Shown here piece by piece: positions 21,916 through 32,336 of a stretch of DNA of 64,000 bases. The stretch is from Limnephilus marmoratus (lineage: Eukaryota > Arthropoda > Insecta > Trichoptera > Limnephilidae). The first letter of the stretch is position 1; every line of letters begins with the position of its first letter. Location of the stretch: positions 23,808,627-23,872,626 of the forward strand of contig OU862922.1 of NCBI GenBank assembly GCA_917880885.1, written 5' to 3'. Made by a program: the position numbers and the translations under genes. The notes under the pieces were generated by a model. It ran no database searches and was not told where the DNA came from. It was given only the letters and a program-made list of their open reading frames with translations.

Positions 21916-22989
21916 CTAACATTTGTAATTTCGTATCTCTACATCTTCTTCTTTTCGGGCCCGGTTGCAGAGCTGGCACTAATCCGTTTCCAATGAAGAA
22001 AACCATAGATTTTATAAGGATAACAATATTTAATAATATTTTGTAATAAGAAATACGGCGTGATGGTCGCGTTCAAAAACGCCGTGGTAAAAATACCAAA
22101 ATCAGAAATTAAAACATGGAACAATTGATGGAAAAAATGTATTTATGATAGGGTAGCGGAACCGCAATTTGATTTTGTGCGATTATTTAGATTTCGTAAT
22201 ACTTTTACAATATAATTTGGTCGCAAGTGTTGCGGTGCGTTAAAAGTTACAAAAAACCTGAAGAATAGTGTGCCAAATGCAACAGAAAAGAGAACGGAAG
22301 TTTATCGCGGAGCATACCTGATGCAACCATGATAAAAACGTATTCCCACGGTGTGGGCGATATCTGGGTCAGCCGTTTAAATGGGACAAAGTTTCTTCCA
22401 TCTTTGGCTCAACCACCGAGATATACATTTTCACTTCTATTGCGGGAGCATAGGTCGAAAAGATACCCGCGGAGGGCAAGTCGGAGGTCACGGATGCCAG
22501 CCGTACTTTATGCTAATTGACATTGCGACGTATACCTGGTCCCACTGGGACAAACTTAAACCAGACAGCTAAAAATGCAAACAAAGCAAACGGAGACGAA
22601 ATATCAATAAGAAAGCATTTAATGCAAGAGTCTCGGAGAGAGAGCATTTTTACTAACTCGCTTGCATCTTGTCGTTGCGCTTGTAGTTTTGCATATGAGC
22701 AAGTAATCCGAAATGACACGCGACTTAGCAAGGTGTCCGATTGGATTGCGGAAAGCGCCAAACCAAATGAGATAGAAATCAGCCTTAATGGAAGAATCCA
22801 TTAAAATACACTAATGAGAAGCATGATCTGCGGCTCTCGGCGATCTACGCCGCGATTGCGTAGAAAACAGCCGATATATGACGTGGGGCATTGTGAGACG
22901 GCTCTTCCGACTGATTTATCTGTCAAGTGGTAATACACTTGTTACTCAATGGGCTGGGTGCATAGAATGCACATGTTTAATCGGCCATT
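21916..22989. other. No recognised gene (Ino80 intron)
   Basis: The region 22320-22800 has balanced composition and overlapping frames on both strands (60-95 codons), none with a motif. A missed exon of a nested gene cannot be excluded. Confidence 0.3.
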
Positions 22990-23605
22990 TGCTGTTAACA
23001 TGATTTTTGGAATGCAGGAGCCCTATTAATGGAGGACTGAACGCCGTTGGCACCAACAAAAAACTATCCAAAGACGCGAAACTAGCCGTCCATAATGGAG
23101 TACTGGTACCTACCCTGATGTATGGCAGTGAGGAATGGAACTGGCAGAGGAAGGATGAAAGTAGACTGAACGCTGTAGAAATGAGATCCCTGAGGCGTAT
23201 GAGTGGTAAAAGCATGTATGATCGTGTGAGAAATGTGGAAATCCGCAAAGAATGCAAGGCTGATGTAAGCGTGATGAGTAAGATCAAGAAAGGAACGCTC
23301 CGATGGTTTGGGCATGTAGAGCGAATGAACGAGGAAAGGAGTGTAAGGAGAATATATGACGCAGATGTGAATGGTAGAAGAAGTCGAGGACGCCCAAGAA
23401 AGACATGGCACGACCAAGTGAACCAGATACTTGAGTCGGGCCATGTCAAGAGTCTGAATAATAGAAGAGAATGTATGAGACGTTGTATGAATGTAAACGA
23501 GGCAAGGAATGTGTGCCAAGACCGGCATGTTTGGCGGTCCGTCCTCTCTGCCTACCCCTGCGGGGAAACGGCGTGATGGTTAGTCAGTTAGTTAGTTCAG
23601 GAGCC
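22990..23605 (+). pseudogene. RTE-like LINE, C-terminal RT part and 3' end
   Basis: The frame 23007-23576 is open over 189 residues and shows INGGLNAVGTNKKLSKDAKL, VLVPTLMYGSEEWNWQRKDE, TLRWFGHVERMNEERSVRRI and GRPRKTWHDQVNQILESGH. These are conserved in the C-terminal, post-palm part of RTE-like endonuclease-reverse transcriptases. The endonuclease and palm are absent, so it is 5'-truncated. The 3' end contains CCCCTGCGGGG and a TTAG-type tail ending at about 23605. Confidence 0.85.
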
Positions 23606-23817
23606 GTATCATTTGACGAGATATCTAAAGCCAAACCTGTTTTTAATGAGTAAGCCATATGAACAAATATATCGCATGCGTACAGTTTTATAAATGAATC
23701 AGAGAAAATCGATGCAGCCAGCACCAACTGATGAACGTGAATATGGCCTTGCCACTGAGAGCGCTTTCTGTTACACGCGTCGTTTATGAGAAAGAGAGAT
23801 AAAATATAGCTGTACCT

Positions 23818-24690
23818 AAACTAACTAACTAACCATCACGCCGTTTCCCTGCAGGGGTAGGCAGAGAGGACGGACCGCCAAACAACTCGGTCTTGGCACA
23901 CACTCTTTGCCTCACTCACAGTCATACTCATACATTCTCTTCTATTATTCTGACTTTTGACATGGCCCGACTCAAGTATTTGATTCACTTGATCGTGCCA
24001 TGTTTTCCTCGGGCGTCCCCGACTTCTACCATTCACATTTGCGTCGTATATTCTTCTTACACTACTTTCTTCGTTCATTCGCTCTACATGCCCAAACCAT
24101 CTGAGCGTCCCTTTCTTAATCTTACTCATTATGCTTACATCAGCCTTACATTCTTTGCGGATATCCATATTTCATACATTGTTTTACCACACATACGCCT
24201 CATTTCTCATTTCAATAGCAGTCAGTTTACTTTCATCCTTCCTCTGCCAGTTCCATACCTCACTGCCATACATCAGGGTAGGTACCAGGACTCCATTGTG
24301 GACTGCTAGATTCGCTTCTTTTGACAGTTTTTTATTAGCGCCAACGGCATTCAGTCCTCCATTAATGGAGTTACCGGCATTCACCCTTCTTTCAATATCT
24401 CTTCTTCCCATCTCTCGTAAACATACTACCCAGATACAAAACTCATCCACCTGCTCCAAGTATTCATCATTCACAACTATATTGCATACTGTTTTCGTAC
24501 TCTCTCTTTCAAACACCATGACTTTAGACTTACTTACATTCATCATTAACTCATTCTTCATACATACTTCGTTCAGCCTAGATACGAGAAACTGTAGATC
24601 TTCCATATAAATAATATAATCTGTACCTATATAAATAGTACCTGTTCTGACTAAGAAACTCAAATTATCTCCATAAGACCTCTTCAATAG
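23818..24690 (-). pseudogene. RTE-like LINE, inverted longer copy
   Basis: On the minus strand the frame 24687-24184 includes part of the palm and thumb: DLQFLVSRLNEVCMKNELMM, then VSKSKVMVFERE. It then repeats the segments of the 22990-23605 copy with a frameshift near 24175. The second frame ends in YPCRETA. The 3' ends of the two copies face each other about 210 bases apart. The catalytic palm motif is already disrupted or missing. Confidence 0.85.
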
Positions 24691-24817
24691 CGAATATAAG
24701 TTATAAGGTATTTGAAAACACCCTGATTTCTGATAATAAATATAAGGATTTTGTAGAAAAACGAAAGAGGCCTAGGTTCAAAGCCGGAAGCCAGAAGGCT
24801 CATGAAGAATCTCTTAC

Positions 24818-24976
24818 CTCGCTCTTCTCTCTGGCTCTCTGCATAATCCTCTCCTCGATGGTTCCCTTGCAGATGAGGCGGTAGACCGTCACCTGCTTGG
24901 TCTGACCCAGCCTGTGGGCGCGGTCCATGGCCTGCTGGTCTACGGTGGGGTTCCAGTCTGAGTCGTAGAATATCAC
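24818..24976 (-). CDS. Ino80: Ino80 chromatin-remodelling ATPase, internal exon (end of helicase C lobe)
   Basis: This exon encodes 53 residues, beginning [20 protein letters not shown] and ending RAREKSE. It is the end of the SNF2-family C-terminal helicase lobe. The stretch [11 protein letters not shown] is motif VI, which contributes an arginine finger for ATP hydrolysis, and the following [19 protein letters not shown] is typical of INO80. INO80 is the nuclear ATPase that slides and edits nucleosomes, including H2A.Z nucleosomes. On the minus strand a cag acceptor (24977-24979) precedes the first codon and a gtaaga donor follows at 24817. The length is exactly 159 nt and both ends are phase 0. 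GC content is clearly above the surrounding repeats. The preceding exon, which should encode the RAGGLG/NLTAADT part, was not found up to 64000. I am very sure of the family. Confidence 0.96.
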
Positions 24977-25049
24977 CTGAGAACAAACAATAAAAAAACA
25001 TTCATTAGAAATGCAAGCTTAGGACGTACAAAACAAAAGCTCTAGTGGA

Positions 25050-25338
25050 AAACCATAAACCAAACCCAACGCCAAACGCGTGCCCAACATTTGTACACGG
25101 TTGAGATTTGTCACATGAGAACGGGTCGTTTCTTATGTTCAACAGCTCGGCTGTGGAATGATTTGCCGGCCTCTGTGTTTCCTCCTTCCTACAACATGGG
25201 TCTCTTCAAGACCAATGTTCATTCCTTCCTCTCCTCAAAAAGACCCTCCACACAGCATCCCAGATGACATAGGCCCTGAGGGAAATTATTTTCCTCAAGG
25301 CCTCCTGTGTGGAGTTAATGTAAAAAAAAAAAAAAAAA
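25050..25338 (+). pseudogene. LINE family A 3' fragment
   Basis: The plus strand encodes ARLWNDLPASVFPPSYNMGL and FKTNVHSFLSSKRPSTQHP, followed by the 3' hairpin GGCCCTGAGGGAAATTATTT and TCCTCAAGGCC, then gtgtggag and an A-run at 25321-25339. It is 5'-truncated to the last 290 bases. Confidence 0.85.
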
Positions 25339-25584
25339 CATATTTTGTAGTAAAAGACATTTTTTAAGGCGATGAATTATTATTTGAAGAATCGTGAGAT
25401 ATTATGAAAACCTAAAACAACCTTCGTGTAGGGGCAAAAATAAATTAAGCATTGCTCTAGGAAAAGAAGGACAAAAACACAAGAAATGAGATCCGAGTGT
25501 GATCAAATCATGTACAGGCAAATCATTTTCGAGGCCACGTTTGAACGTATTTGTCAACACCGATAGTTTTTTTATTATTTTTTT

Positions 25585-25870
25585 CAATGTGAATACCCCA
25601 CAAGAGTCCCAACTGCTTCCAAACGCCTTGAGCCAGTGAGACTACGGCGTCCCAAATTGGTGTGTGTTGTGAGGTTATAAGTAATGGGGAGCCTTGAGCC
25701 AGTGAGACTACGGCGTCCCAAATTGGTGTGTGTTGTGAGGTTAAAAGTAATGGGGAGGGTAAGGAGATGGAGCGGAGGAAGGGGGGAAAGTACCTGGATA
25801 TTCAGAACTAGTCACCACAAGTAGGATGGAGAAAATGTAGTGAATTTGGAGAAGTCTGTGATCTATGATG
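25585..25870 (-). repeat. Repeat family D copy with a 66-bp tandem duplication
   Basis: 25625-25690 and 25691-25756 are near-identical 66-base units (gccttgagccagtgagacta and cggcgtcccaaattgg), differing at one base (ttataag/ttaaaag). The rest follows family D. Confidence 0.75.
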
Positions 25871-25950
25871 GAAATAATAATTTGGAAAATAATTATAAAT
25901 ACAAAGGTGCTAAAAGCTAATTCATTAGTCTATTTGTATAGTGTAACATA

Positions 25951-26319
25951 CAGGGTGTTAAGGGACGTACTTGACTTACTTTAACCAGTGATTCCTGACA
26001 TTATTTGGAGAAAAAATGTAAATAAAATTTTGGTCTCCGGTGACATTTTTGGTGTTTTTTTATTTATTTTTTCTACAAAAATGGTAGGTGTTGGACAGTT
26101 GGAGGCGCGGTTAGGGGTTGGTCGGTTACTCGGCTGAGTGACCAGTGACGACATGCAGAAGAATTTTTTTTTGTTTGATTTTGAAGAAAAAAAAAATTTA
26201 AAAAAAAAAAAAATCATCCTAAAAGTCACCGGAGACCAAAATTTCATTTACATTTTTTACTCCAAATAATGTCAGGAATCACTGGTTAAAGTAAGTCAAG
26301 TACGTCCCTTAACACCCTG
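25951..26319. mobile_element. Mariner-type MITE with long inverted termini
   Basis: Starts CAGGGTGTTAAGGGACGTAC and ends with its reverse complement. Arms of about 95 bases match with few differences (acttgacttactttaaccag, gtgattcctgacattatttg). TA flanks both sides. The centre is A/T-run rich with a GC-richer patch (gttggaggcgcggttagggg) and does not code. Confidence 0.85.
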
Positions 26320-26794
26320 TATAATTAGATCTGAATACAATGATAATAAAATCGAGTGTTGGGGTAACTCAACATCCCGAGGGTATTACGCAAAATAATA
26401 GCTCGTATGCACCCCCACAGGGCATTAATTATTTTTTTAAACTCTCCCCCGAAACGAACACTGGGTATTTTTTACACACAAAACACATTCCCGAAGAATG
26501 ATTCATCGTGTGTAATAAATGGAATCGACAGATTTAGTATGACTATTAAGGGTCTTCGGCAAATATTATTGAGCAACGCTTTAGGTCAACGGGGAGTATA
26601 AATGAGCAGTTTAATTGTCAGGTTATATTGCTAATTCGGATTAATGATGGAATCTCATAAATTATAAAAGTGTGAGTTATGAATTTCGGTGCTAGGAAAG
26701 GGTGGTTATTTCTAGGCAAAATTTAACTTGTCTGTTGTTCAAAAAAGGAATTAAATAAACTAAAAAAATGTTAAAAAGGTCAATTTATTTTGGG

Positions 26795-27360
26795 AAGCTT
26801 AACCCCTCGGGCTAATTTGTTCGATTTTGGGAATAAACTCATAAAGGTCTAATAGAAATCATTGAGTCTGCCTTATTATCATGGTGAGAAATATGATCTA
26901 AACGGTGTTAGAAAGGGAAAAGTTAACCACGAAATAATTTTAAAATTTCATCTTTATGAATACAAAGTTTCCAACCGCGATTTGAAAAAACATTAATGAA
27001 GCTTTGATGAAATATTATGGAATTTTTAATTAAATATGTTTACATGAAACGACAAAAAGTGGGGAGACAATAACGTTTATAATATATTTGTCTAATAAAA
27101 TATGTGGATGATTTTACTTTTTTTTCGTTTTCAGTAATTTTAGTTAGAAAAAAGCCATTTTTAAAACTTTTTTATGTTTGCAACCAAAAATTTTATATTC
27201 GGAATTTATACGTTTATTTTACATTATAAAAAAGCGTGATTTATCATCTTTAAAAACAGTTTTTGGTTTTCGGATACGTTTAGAAATATTCGAATTATAT
27301 GGATTTTATTGCAAAGCGTAAATATTTTGACCTTCTGACAAAAGGAGGGGTTAAGCCAAA
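26795..27360 (+). repeat. Unclassified repeat F, copy 2
   Basis: Diverged match to 16270-16870 (tttgttcgattttgggaata; gaaacgacaaaaagtgggg; caataacgtttataatatat). Its downstream neighbour, 27540-27845, is an inverted match to 21600-21915. Confidence 0.5.
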
Positions 27361-27539
27361 AATGCGAATCGTTGGACGATCAGAAAAAAACAAATCGCAC
27401 AGTAAAAACATTATCTTTAGTAGGATTTGAAAGCATTTGTTCAAATATTTTTTCCAGATTTATAAAAGGTATATTTATTAAGGCGCCGCATCCGCGCTCA
27501 AAAACAAGAAAAGGGAGATATATATAATTACGAATGTAA

Positions 27540-27845
27540 GTGGAGCGCGTTAATATTTATAGCGATAAAATCGATGCGAAAATGTTTAATAAAACACGAC
27601 TCGTTTAAAATAGAGCAAAAATCTCGTAGCGTCTTAAGTATCATTTAAAGAAACATTGTGATTTTTTTCACAACTATAACTTGTAAGATCACTGAAACAG
27701 ACACGTTTATAATAATTTTCGAAGCATACTATGCGATTTTTTTCTATCGAGGGAATTTCATATAAATTGCGTTTCGGCGTGGAACGCGTCTAGATATTAT
27801 CTTCAAAAATAACATACATTTTTTAAGAGCTTAAAAACTTCAAAT
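27540..27845 (-). repeat. Unclassified repeat G, copy 2
   Basis: Contains taataaaacacgactcgttt and ataaattgcgtttcggcgtg, the reverse complement of repeat G copy 1, with scattered differences. Confidence 0.55.
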
Positions 27846-28699
27846 GTTTAAGAGAGATATGTAAGAAATCGGCGGTAATTCGGGTAGCGGCGGCTTAAAG
27901 AAATGGAAATAATTCCAAAATTCCTTCGACGATTCCATGAATGATTTTGAGTTACCAAAAAATTCAACCTTCTCATAGCTATTTTCAGAGACGAGGCATA
28001 AACACACTGAACACAGATTTATGCATATAACAACATCGTTAAACTTTCACGATCAGTGGAAATTACAGATTGTTGTCCCACGCGTGTGGTTTAATTTCAT
28101 CAGCATCCCTGAGTCTCCAGATATCCCGGCACGTCCCAGTAGTAAAACTACCCTTGCGCATAGCTTTCTTTATTGCGCCATCCACACGTCATAGTGGACG
28201 TAATAATTATTACCGTCGAAACTGATGTAATCCGCGATAGAGCCTCCCTGGCACGATAGGCAGTAAATGTATTGAATGTATTTGAGAGGCAGCTTGTCAT
28301 CAATTTTTGCAAGGTTTTATTGCGAGCGGTTGCAGATGTTTTGCGATGAGGGACGGGAAATAAAATACTATAACAAATCTATTACGAAATACGTCTCACC
28401 ACTTTCTACACCATTAAACATAATGTAGTAATAGAGCTGTCATGATTTGCAGTTTTATAACACATTTTAAGGATTCGCTGTCAAAAGTTAAGGGGAGCAA
28501 GCTGAGTAGGATGTATGGAGTACAGTTGTTTCACTCACAAAGCTATAGATTGATTGCAATGTCTCCATTAATTTAGTATAGACAAGATTTTGGTCTACCG
28601 CGCAATTACAGAAAGTTTTACAATTCCATAGTTCGAACATAATTCAGGAAGGAAAGATAGGATTAGCAATTAATTATTTTTTTCAGTTTAATTCGTAGA
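27846..28699. other. No recognisable feature
   Basis: 28080-28260 is GC-richer (cagcatccctgagtctccag), possibly an old repeat. No coding motif. Confidence 0.4.
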
Positions 28700-29042
28700 A
28701 CTTCATTTATTGAAAAAAAAATTAAATAAAATTAAATAAAGTTGTTATTAAGTTCTGCAAGTATTTTAGATTTTTATTACTGTGGCAGCTGTTTCGGCGT
28801 CAAAGCCACTTTCAAACAGTGGTTAGAACACTTTGAGGCGACTTATTTATATGATTCTAAATTTCAATGTTGAAGGTGCGTAAATTGATTTATTACCGGT
28901 TAAACCAACTTATTGAAAAAAATTATTGTAACGGGGTACTTTAAAATCTGTTTTTCCCACATTAAATGTTAACGTGCTGTTAATGGTTTAATAATGATGT
29001 GACTGCTATTGACCTATTTAAATGTGTTATATTGTTAGGTTT

Positions 29043-29253
29043 TGCAAACATACTAAGAAGTGGGGTATAAATAATTTTCCTTACATTATTAATTGTAAAG
29101 GTATCTCTGTTGTCACTTCCCAATGTATCGTCACAACTAACTGTTATACATACACTGTTTTATCATTACTGATATTTTGAATATGAATTTGTGACATGTA
29201 ATTAGTGTTTATGGCATACTTATGCCGTTTGTATTAAATAAATAAATAAATTA
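29043..29253 (+). mobile_element. 5'-truncated LINE fragment with TAAA tail and 9-bp target duplication
   Basis: The 211-base insert ends in TTAAATAAATAAATAAA. GTGTTATAT occurs at 29034-29042 and 29254-29262. It contains a hairpin GGCATACTTATGCC. A related 3' end lies at 52500-52680 without flanking duplication. Confidence 0.8.
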
Positions 29254-29424
29254 GTGTTATATCAGGGTCATTAATTCGTTCATTGATTTTTAGTTGCTCA
29301 AGTAAATTTAATGTAAGACCCTATCTTACTATATGAAATGGTTAAGACTTGTTTTTTAAGTGGAACATGATTATTCAATAAGAGATGTTCTGCGAATTTT
29401 GAAGAATGGTTTTTATTATTATAA

Positions 29425-29837
29425 TCTATATATATATATATAAATCTCGTGTCACGGTGTTTGTGGTCACACTCCTCCAAAACGGTTCGACCGATTGTTA
29501 TGATTTTTTTAAAGATTATTTGAGAGGTATGATAATAGGTCGTAAGTATATTTCATACAGCTAGGTGATTAGGGTTTCCCTATCCAGATTTTTTTTTTAA
29601 TATTTAAGATTTTTTTTTTATTTGGCATCAATAGATACATATAACCCCAAATTTTCACCGTCCTACTCCTACCCTTCCATTTTTTAATGGCGATTTTTGT
29701 AGGAACAAATTTAACCGTCGCGTCGTTTGTATTTAAAACAGAACGAAATTATTTATGTTGTTGAATGACAGATGGCGCTAAGTCTCCCCATCGAACTTTC
29801 ATTTATATGGCAGAACAACGTTTGCTGGGAGGGCTAG
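29425..29837 (+). mobile_element. Non-autonomous Helitron inserted in the Penelope remnant
   Basis: Starts TCTATATATATATATATAAA and ends gggagggCTAG, with A before and T after. Removing 29425-29837 restores the reading frame of the Penelope endonuclease end (RY followed by YNNKNH), which fixes both borders. No coding capacity. Confidence 0.85.
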
Positions 29838-30569
29838 TATCGTATATGTTCTTTGAATCTAGTTGAGAATGCTCTACCCGTTTGTTCGATGTAAGAAGCG
29901 TTGCAGTCGACGTGGTCAAATTTTAATTCATATATACGACTATTATTAAGTTTAAGATTTTTACTTTTTGAGTTTTTAAGGCTTGTTCCTACATTCCCAA
30001 TTGCTTTACACGGGCTGAAAAGATTGATATCCGAATGAAAGTAGATTAAAAATAATGCATTTTCACGTAGAAAAACAAGGAATCTCACCAGAAAAAAATG
30101 TATAATCTGTTATCTTAGTTGGTACACCCTGTCCGTGGATTATCTTGGATAAGTTGTGAACGGCAACATTATAACGACGTGTTGTATTGTGCAAGCTGAC
30201 AACTCACTGAGAAATGAAATAAAACCGTGTTACGAGCGTATTAATGGCACAAATTAAGCCACGTAACTTGTTCAAAGGCACGCACTGGCCCATACTGAAA
30301 CCGTGCCGAACTCATACTGAACCGGCCGAAATACAATAATAATAATTTATTGTGTACCAAAATATAAAGGTACTTATATTTTATGTAACGGGTTTTATAC
30401 ATTATTATAGCTGGAGAAAAAAACATTAAGATTATTTTCAGTAATCTATATAGGTATGTTCACGTTTACAAACCGCAAAATATAGAATTGTTATATTATG
30501 TTTATGGAAAGTTATGCATTATTGCTGACCATTCGAGGGTTTTTGTGGCATTGTTGACATTGTAGCAGA

Positions 30570-30725
30570 CTTCCACTTTTCAGAGCCCGTGAGACATTGG
30601 CATCCCGAATTGGATGTGGATGTTGGGATAGAAGAAAAAGAGGGAGAAAGAAGAAAAATGGAAAGAATTAGGTATCTAGTTAGTCAGAACCAAGGTGATA
30701 GTGCTGAAAGTATTTTTCACTCTGG
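30570..30725 (-). repeat. Repeat family D copy, degraded
   Basis: cccgtgagacattggcatcc and cgaattggatgtggatgttg, then AG-rich sequence as in the other copies. The frame 30589-30786 is not a gene. Confidence 0.5.
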
Positions 30726-31589
30726 AACGAAGGGAAAATTAAAATTTGGTATTGATTTAATCAATATTACATATTATATCACTTAACATCCATATTTATA
30801 TATATTTATTGTATTATTTATCAGATTTCTTTTCCTAATTTGCAATATATTTACATATTCCCTAATTACATACATATCGTCCTTATATTCCTATAAGATC
30901 ATAAGTTTACCCTTTATTGTGTTTTTCTATATTCTTATCATGCATATTTAAGTATTTAGCTTATCGTAACTATTTTTTTTCTTTTTTCTTTATGTTTTTC
31001 TTGTCTAAACTAAAAAACAAAAATTTTATCAGCGAAAACATGTTCTTAGGCTTACTGCTTTATTTTAGCACTCTTTTTTTATGTATCTTTGTAAAGCTGT
31101 TTGTCTTCCAAATAAAGATATTATTATTTATTGTTAACTGGCTGGGTTTTTAGCAACCCACTTTTGTAAGGAATTATAATACGAGTAGATATTTGCATCA
31201 AATGCAACATAAATTTCGACAAATATATTTCAAATCAAAATATGCGGATGCAGGGTAAGCATTATGCAGTTTCCTACGGAAGTAGGCAGAGATAATGAAA
31301 TGCCATACACCCTACCATAAAACATATTCAGTACCTTGTTTACATATAAAGCCCGAATTAAGAATTTCATTCCTTAATCCGTTGATCGAAAGTTGTCGAT
31401 GTATGGCGAACAAGTAAATAAAACAAAATCTATTCACAAGTATCTGATAGTATTAATACGTTAGCGTCTGTACGGTTGAAATTTAGGAACCCGACTTCGA
31501 GTACATCTCTGACGCCGGGCATTATGCAAAACCCAGTTTCGTATATGAAGTTTGTTACAAAGCTACCAAGGAGTCTTAGGGGCCTAGCA
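30726..31589. other. Possible LINE 3' UTR, otherwise empty
   Basis: 31100-31135 (ccaaataaagatattattat) resembles the ATT-type LINE tails seen at 19.4 and 45.06 kb, plus strand. No coding part is visible. Confidence 0.35.
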
Positions 31590-31870
31590 AGTCCTAATTA
31601 ATATTATAAATGTGAAAGTGTGTTTGTTTGTATGTCCTTCTTTCAAGTCGCAACGGGGCAACCGATCGACGTGATTTTTCGCATCTACATAAGTTGGAGG
31701 ACTGGGAAGTTACACAGACCACTATTTTTTTATGCGGGAATTCCCACCCATGAAAACGCGTCCATAAACTGCCTCGCCCGGTACAATGTACGTAGGTACC
31801 ACACATAAAAACCCAAACAAATCCTTCGTAAAGTTTAACTTCCCCATATTGCAGCCATGTATCTTGGCAC
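31590..31870 (+). mobile_element. Left part of a Helitron-like element
   Basis: The stretch begins taatattataaatgtgaaag and continues with gtgtttgtttgtatgtcc, followed by a segment about a 'gatcgacgtgatttttcgcat' type sequence. This is the left end of a common lepidopteran Helitron family. The matching right end lies at 36880-36974, so the non-LTR element in between appears to have been inserted into it. Short frames in this region are not genes. Confidence 0.6.
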
Positions 31871-31999
31871 AAATTTTTAACAAAAACTAAATAATCAATT
31901 TTTCAACAACCATTAATATAAATTCATGATTTTTTTTTTTTTTTTTTATTTGATTCACCTGATTTATACATGTTTGTTAAATTTTTTGACTAATGTGGG

Positions 32000-32028
32000 C
32001 CTCAGTGGGTGCTTTACCCGTGCTGAGG
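32000..32028 (-). promoter_or_regulatory. 3' UTR hairpin of the 32-36 kb retrotransposon
   Basis: On the minus strand the outer stem CCTCAG pairs with CTGAGG, and the inner stem GGGT pairs with ACCC around a short loop. It lies about 300 bases downstream of the ORF2 stop. Analogous hairpins occur in the 3' ends of the related copies at about 18640 and 19605. By analogy with other LINEs it may be the site where the reverse transcriptase recognises its RNA. Confidence 0.6.
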
Positions 32029-32288
32029 ACCTCATTTTACAGTTTGATATGATTTATATTTTTTTAATTTGAGATACATATAAAATAAAGACTAAAGAAA
32101 AAAGAAACTCAATAATAACATATAAGAATTAAAAGAAAGTAAGATAGAGCAAAATAAAATAGAGTAAAATAACACTAAAATAAAACAATAAAATAAAACT
32201 ATATAAATAGGATAGATACATATAAACCAATAGTGAAATTAAAAGGGTTTTATATATTAGTGAGTATTGCAATGGTGTTTATGTCTGT

Positions 32289-32289
<1 letters not shown>

Positions 32290-32331
<42 letters not shown>
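32290..32331 (-). repeat. 42-base A-run directly after the ORF2 stop
   Basis: An unbroken run of T on the plus strand overlaps the AA of the TAA stop codon and is followed by about 340 bases of 3' UTR and a second, shorter A-run. The related copy at 38275-38690 has no such run at the matching place. Confidence 0.9.

Positions 32332-32336
<5 letters not shown>

Larger units (their letters stand above)
12461..24817 (-). other. Ino80 intron, 12.4 kb, packed with repeats
   Basis: This intron separates the helicase exon from the IQRMVISGG exon. It has GT-AG ends. It contains the Penelope-like palindrome, a SINE-like B copy, foldback elements, two nested LINE remnants and a tail-to-tail pair of RTE-like fragments, each listed separately. 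It accounts for nearly a fifth of the window. Confidence 0.9.
28700..30090 (-). pseudogene. Penelope-like retroelement remnant with GIY-YIG endonuclease part
   Basis: On the minus strand 30088-29838 encodes a linker (GTSLKNSKSKNLKLNNSRIY) and part of a GIY-YIG nuclease: ELKFDHVDCNASYIEQTGRA, FSTRFKEHIRY. The frame resumes past the Helitron with SSKFAEHLLLNNHVPL, typical of Penelope C-termini. A 3' tail with the GCCGAAACAGCTG motif lies near 28790-28830. The reverse transcriptase part is missing upstream. Two later insertions break the element. Confidence 0.8.

Noticed and set aside
23082..23528. Long minus-strand frames opposite the RTE-like fragment
   Set aside because: They are antisense to a recognised RT segment, which explains their openness.
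25625..25756. CRISPR-like repetition
   Set aside because: Only two adjacent units, no spacers, eukaryotic context.
28080..28170. GC-richer patch as a candidate missing Ino80 exon
   Set aside because: None of the frames gives the expected RAGGLG/NLTAADT motif.
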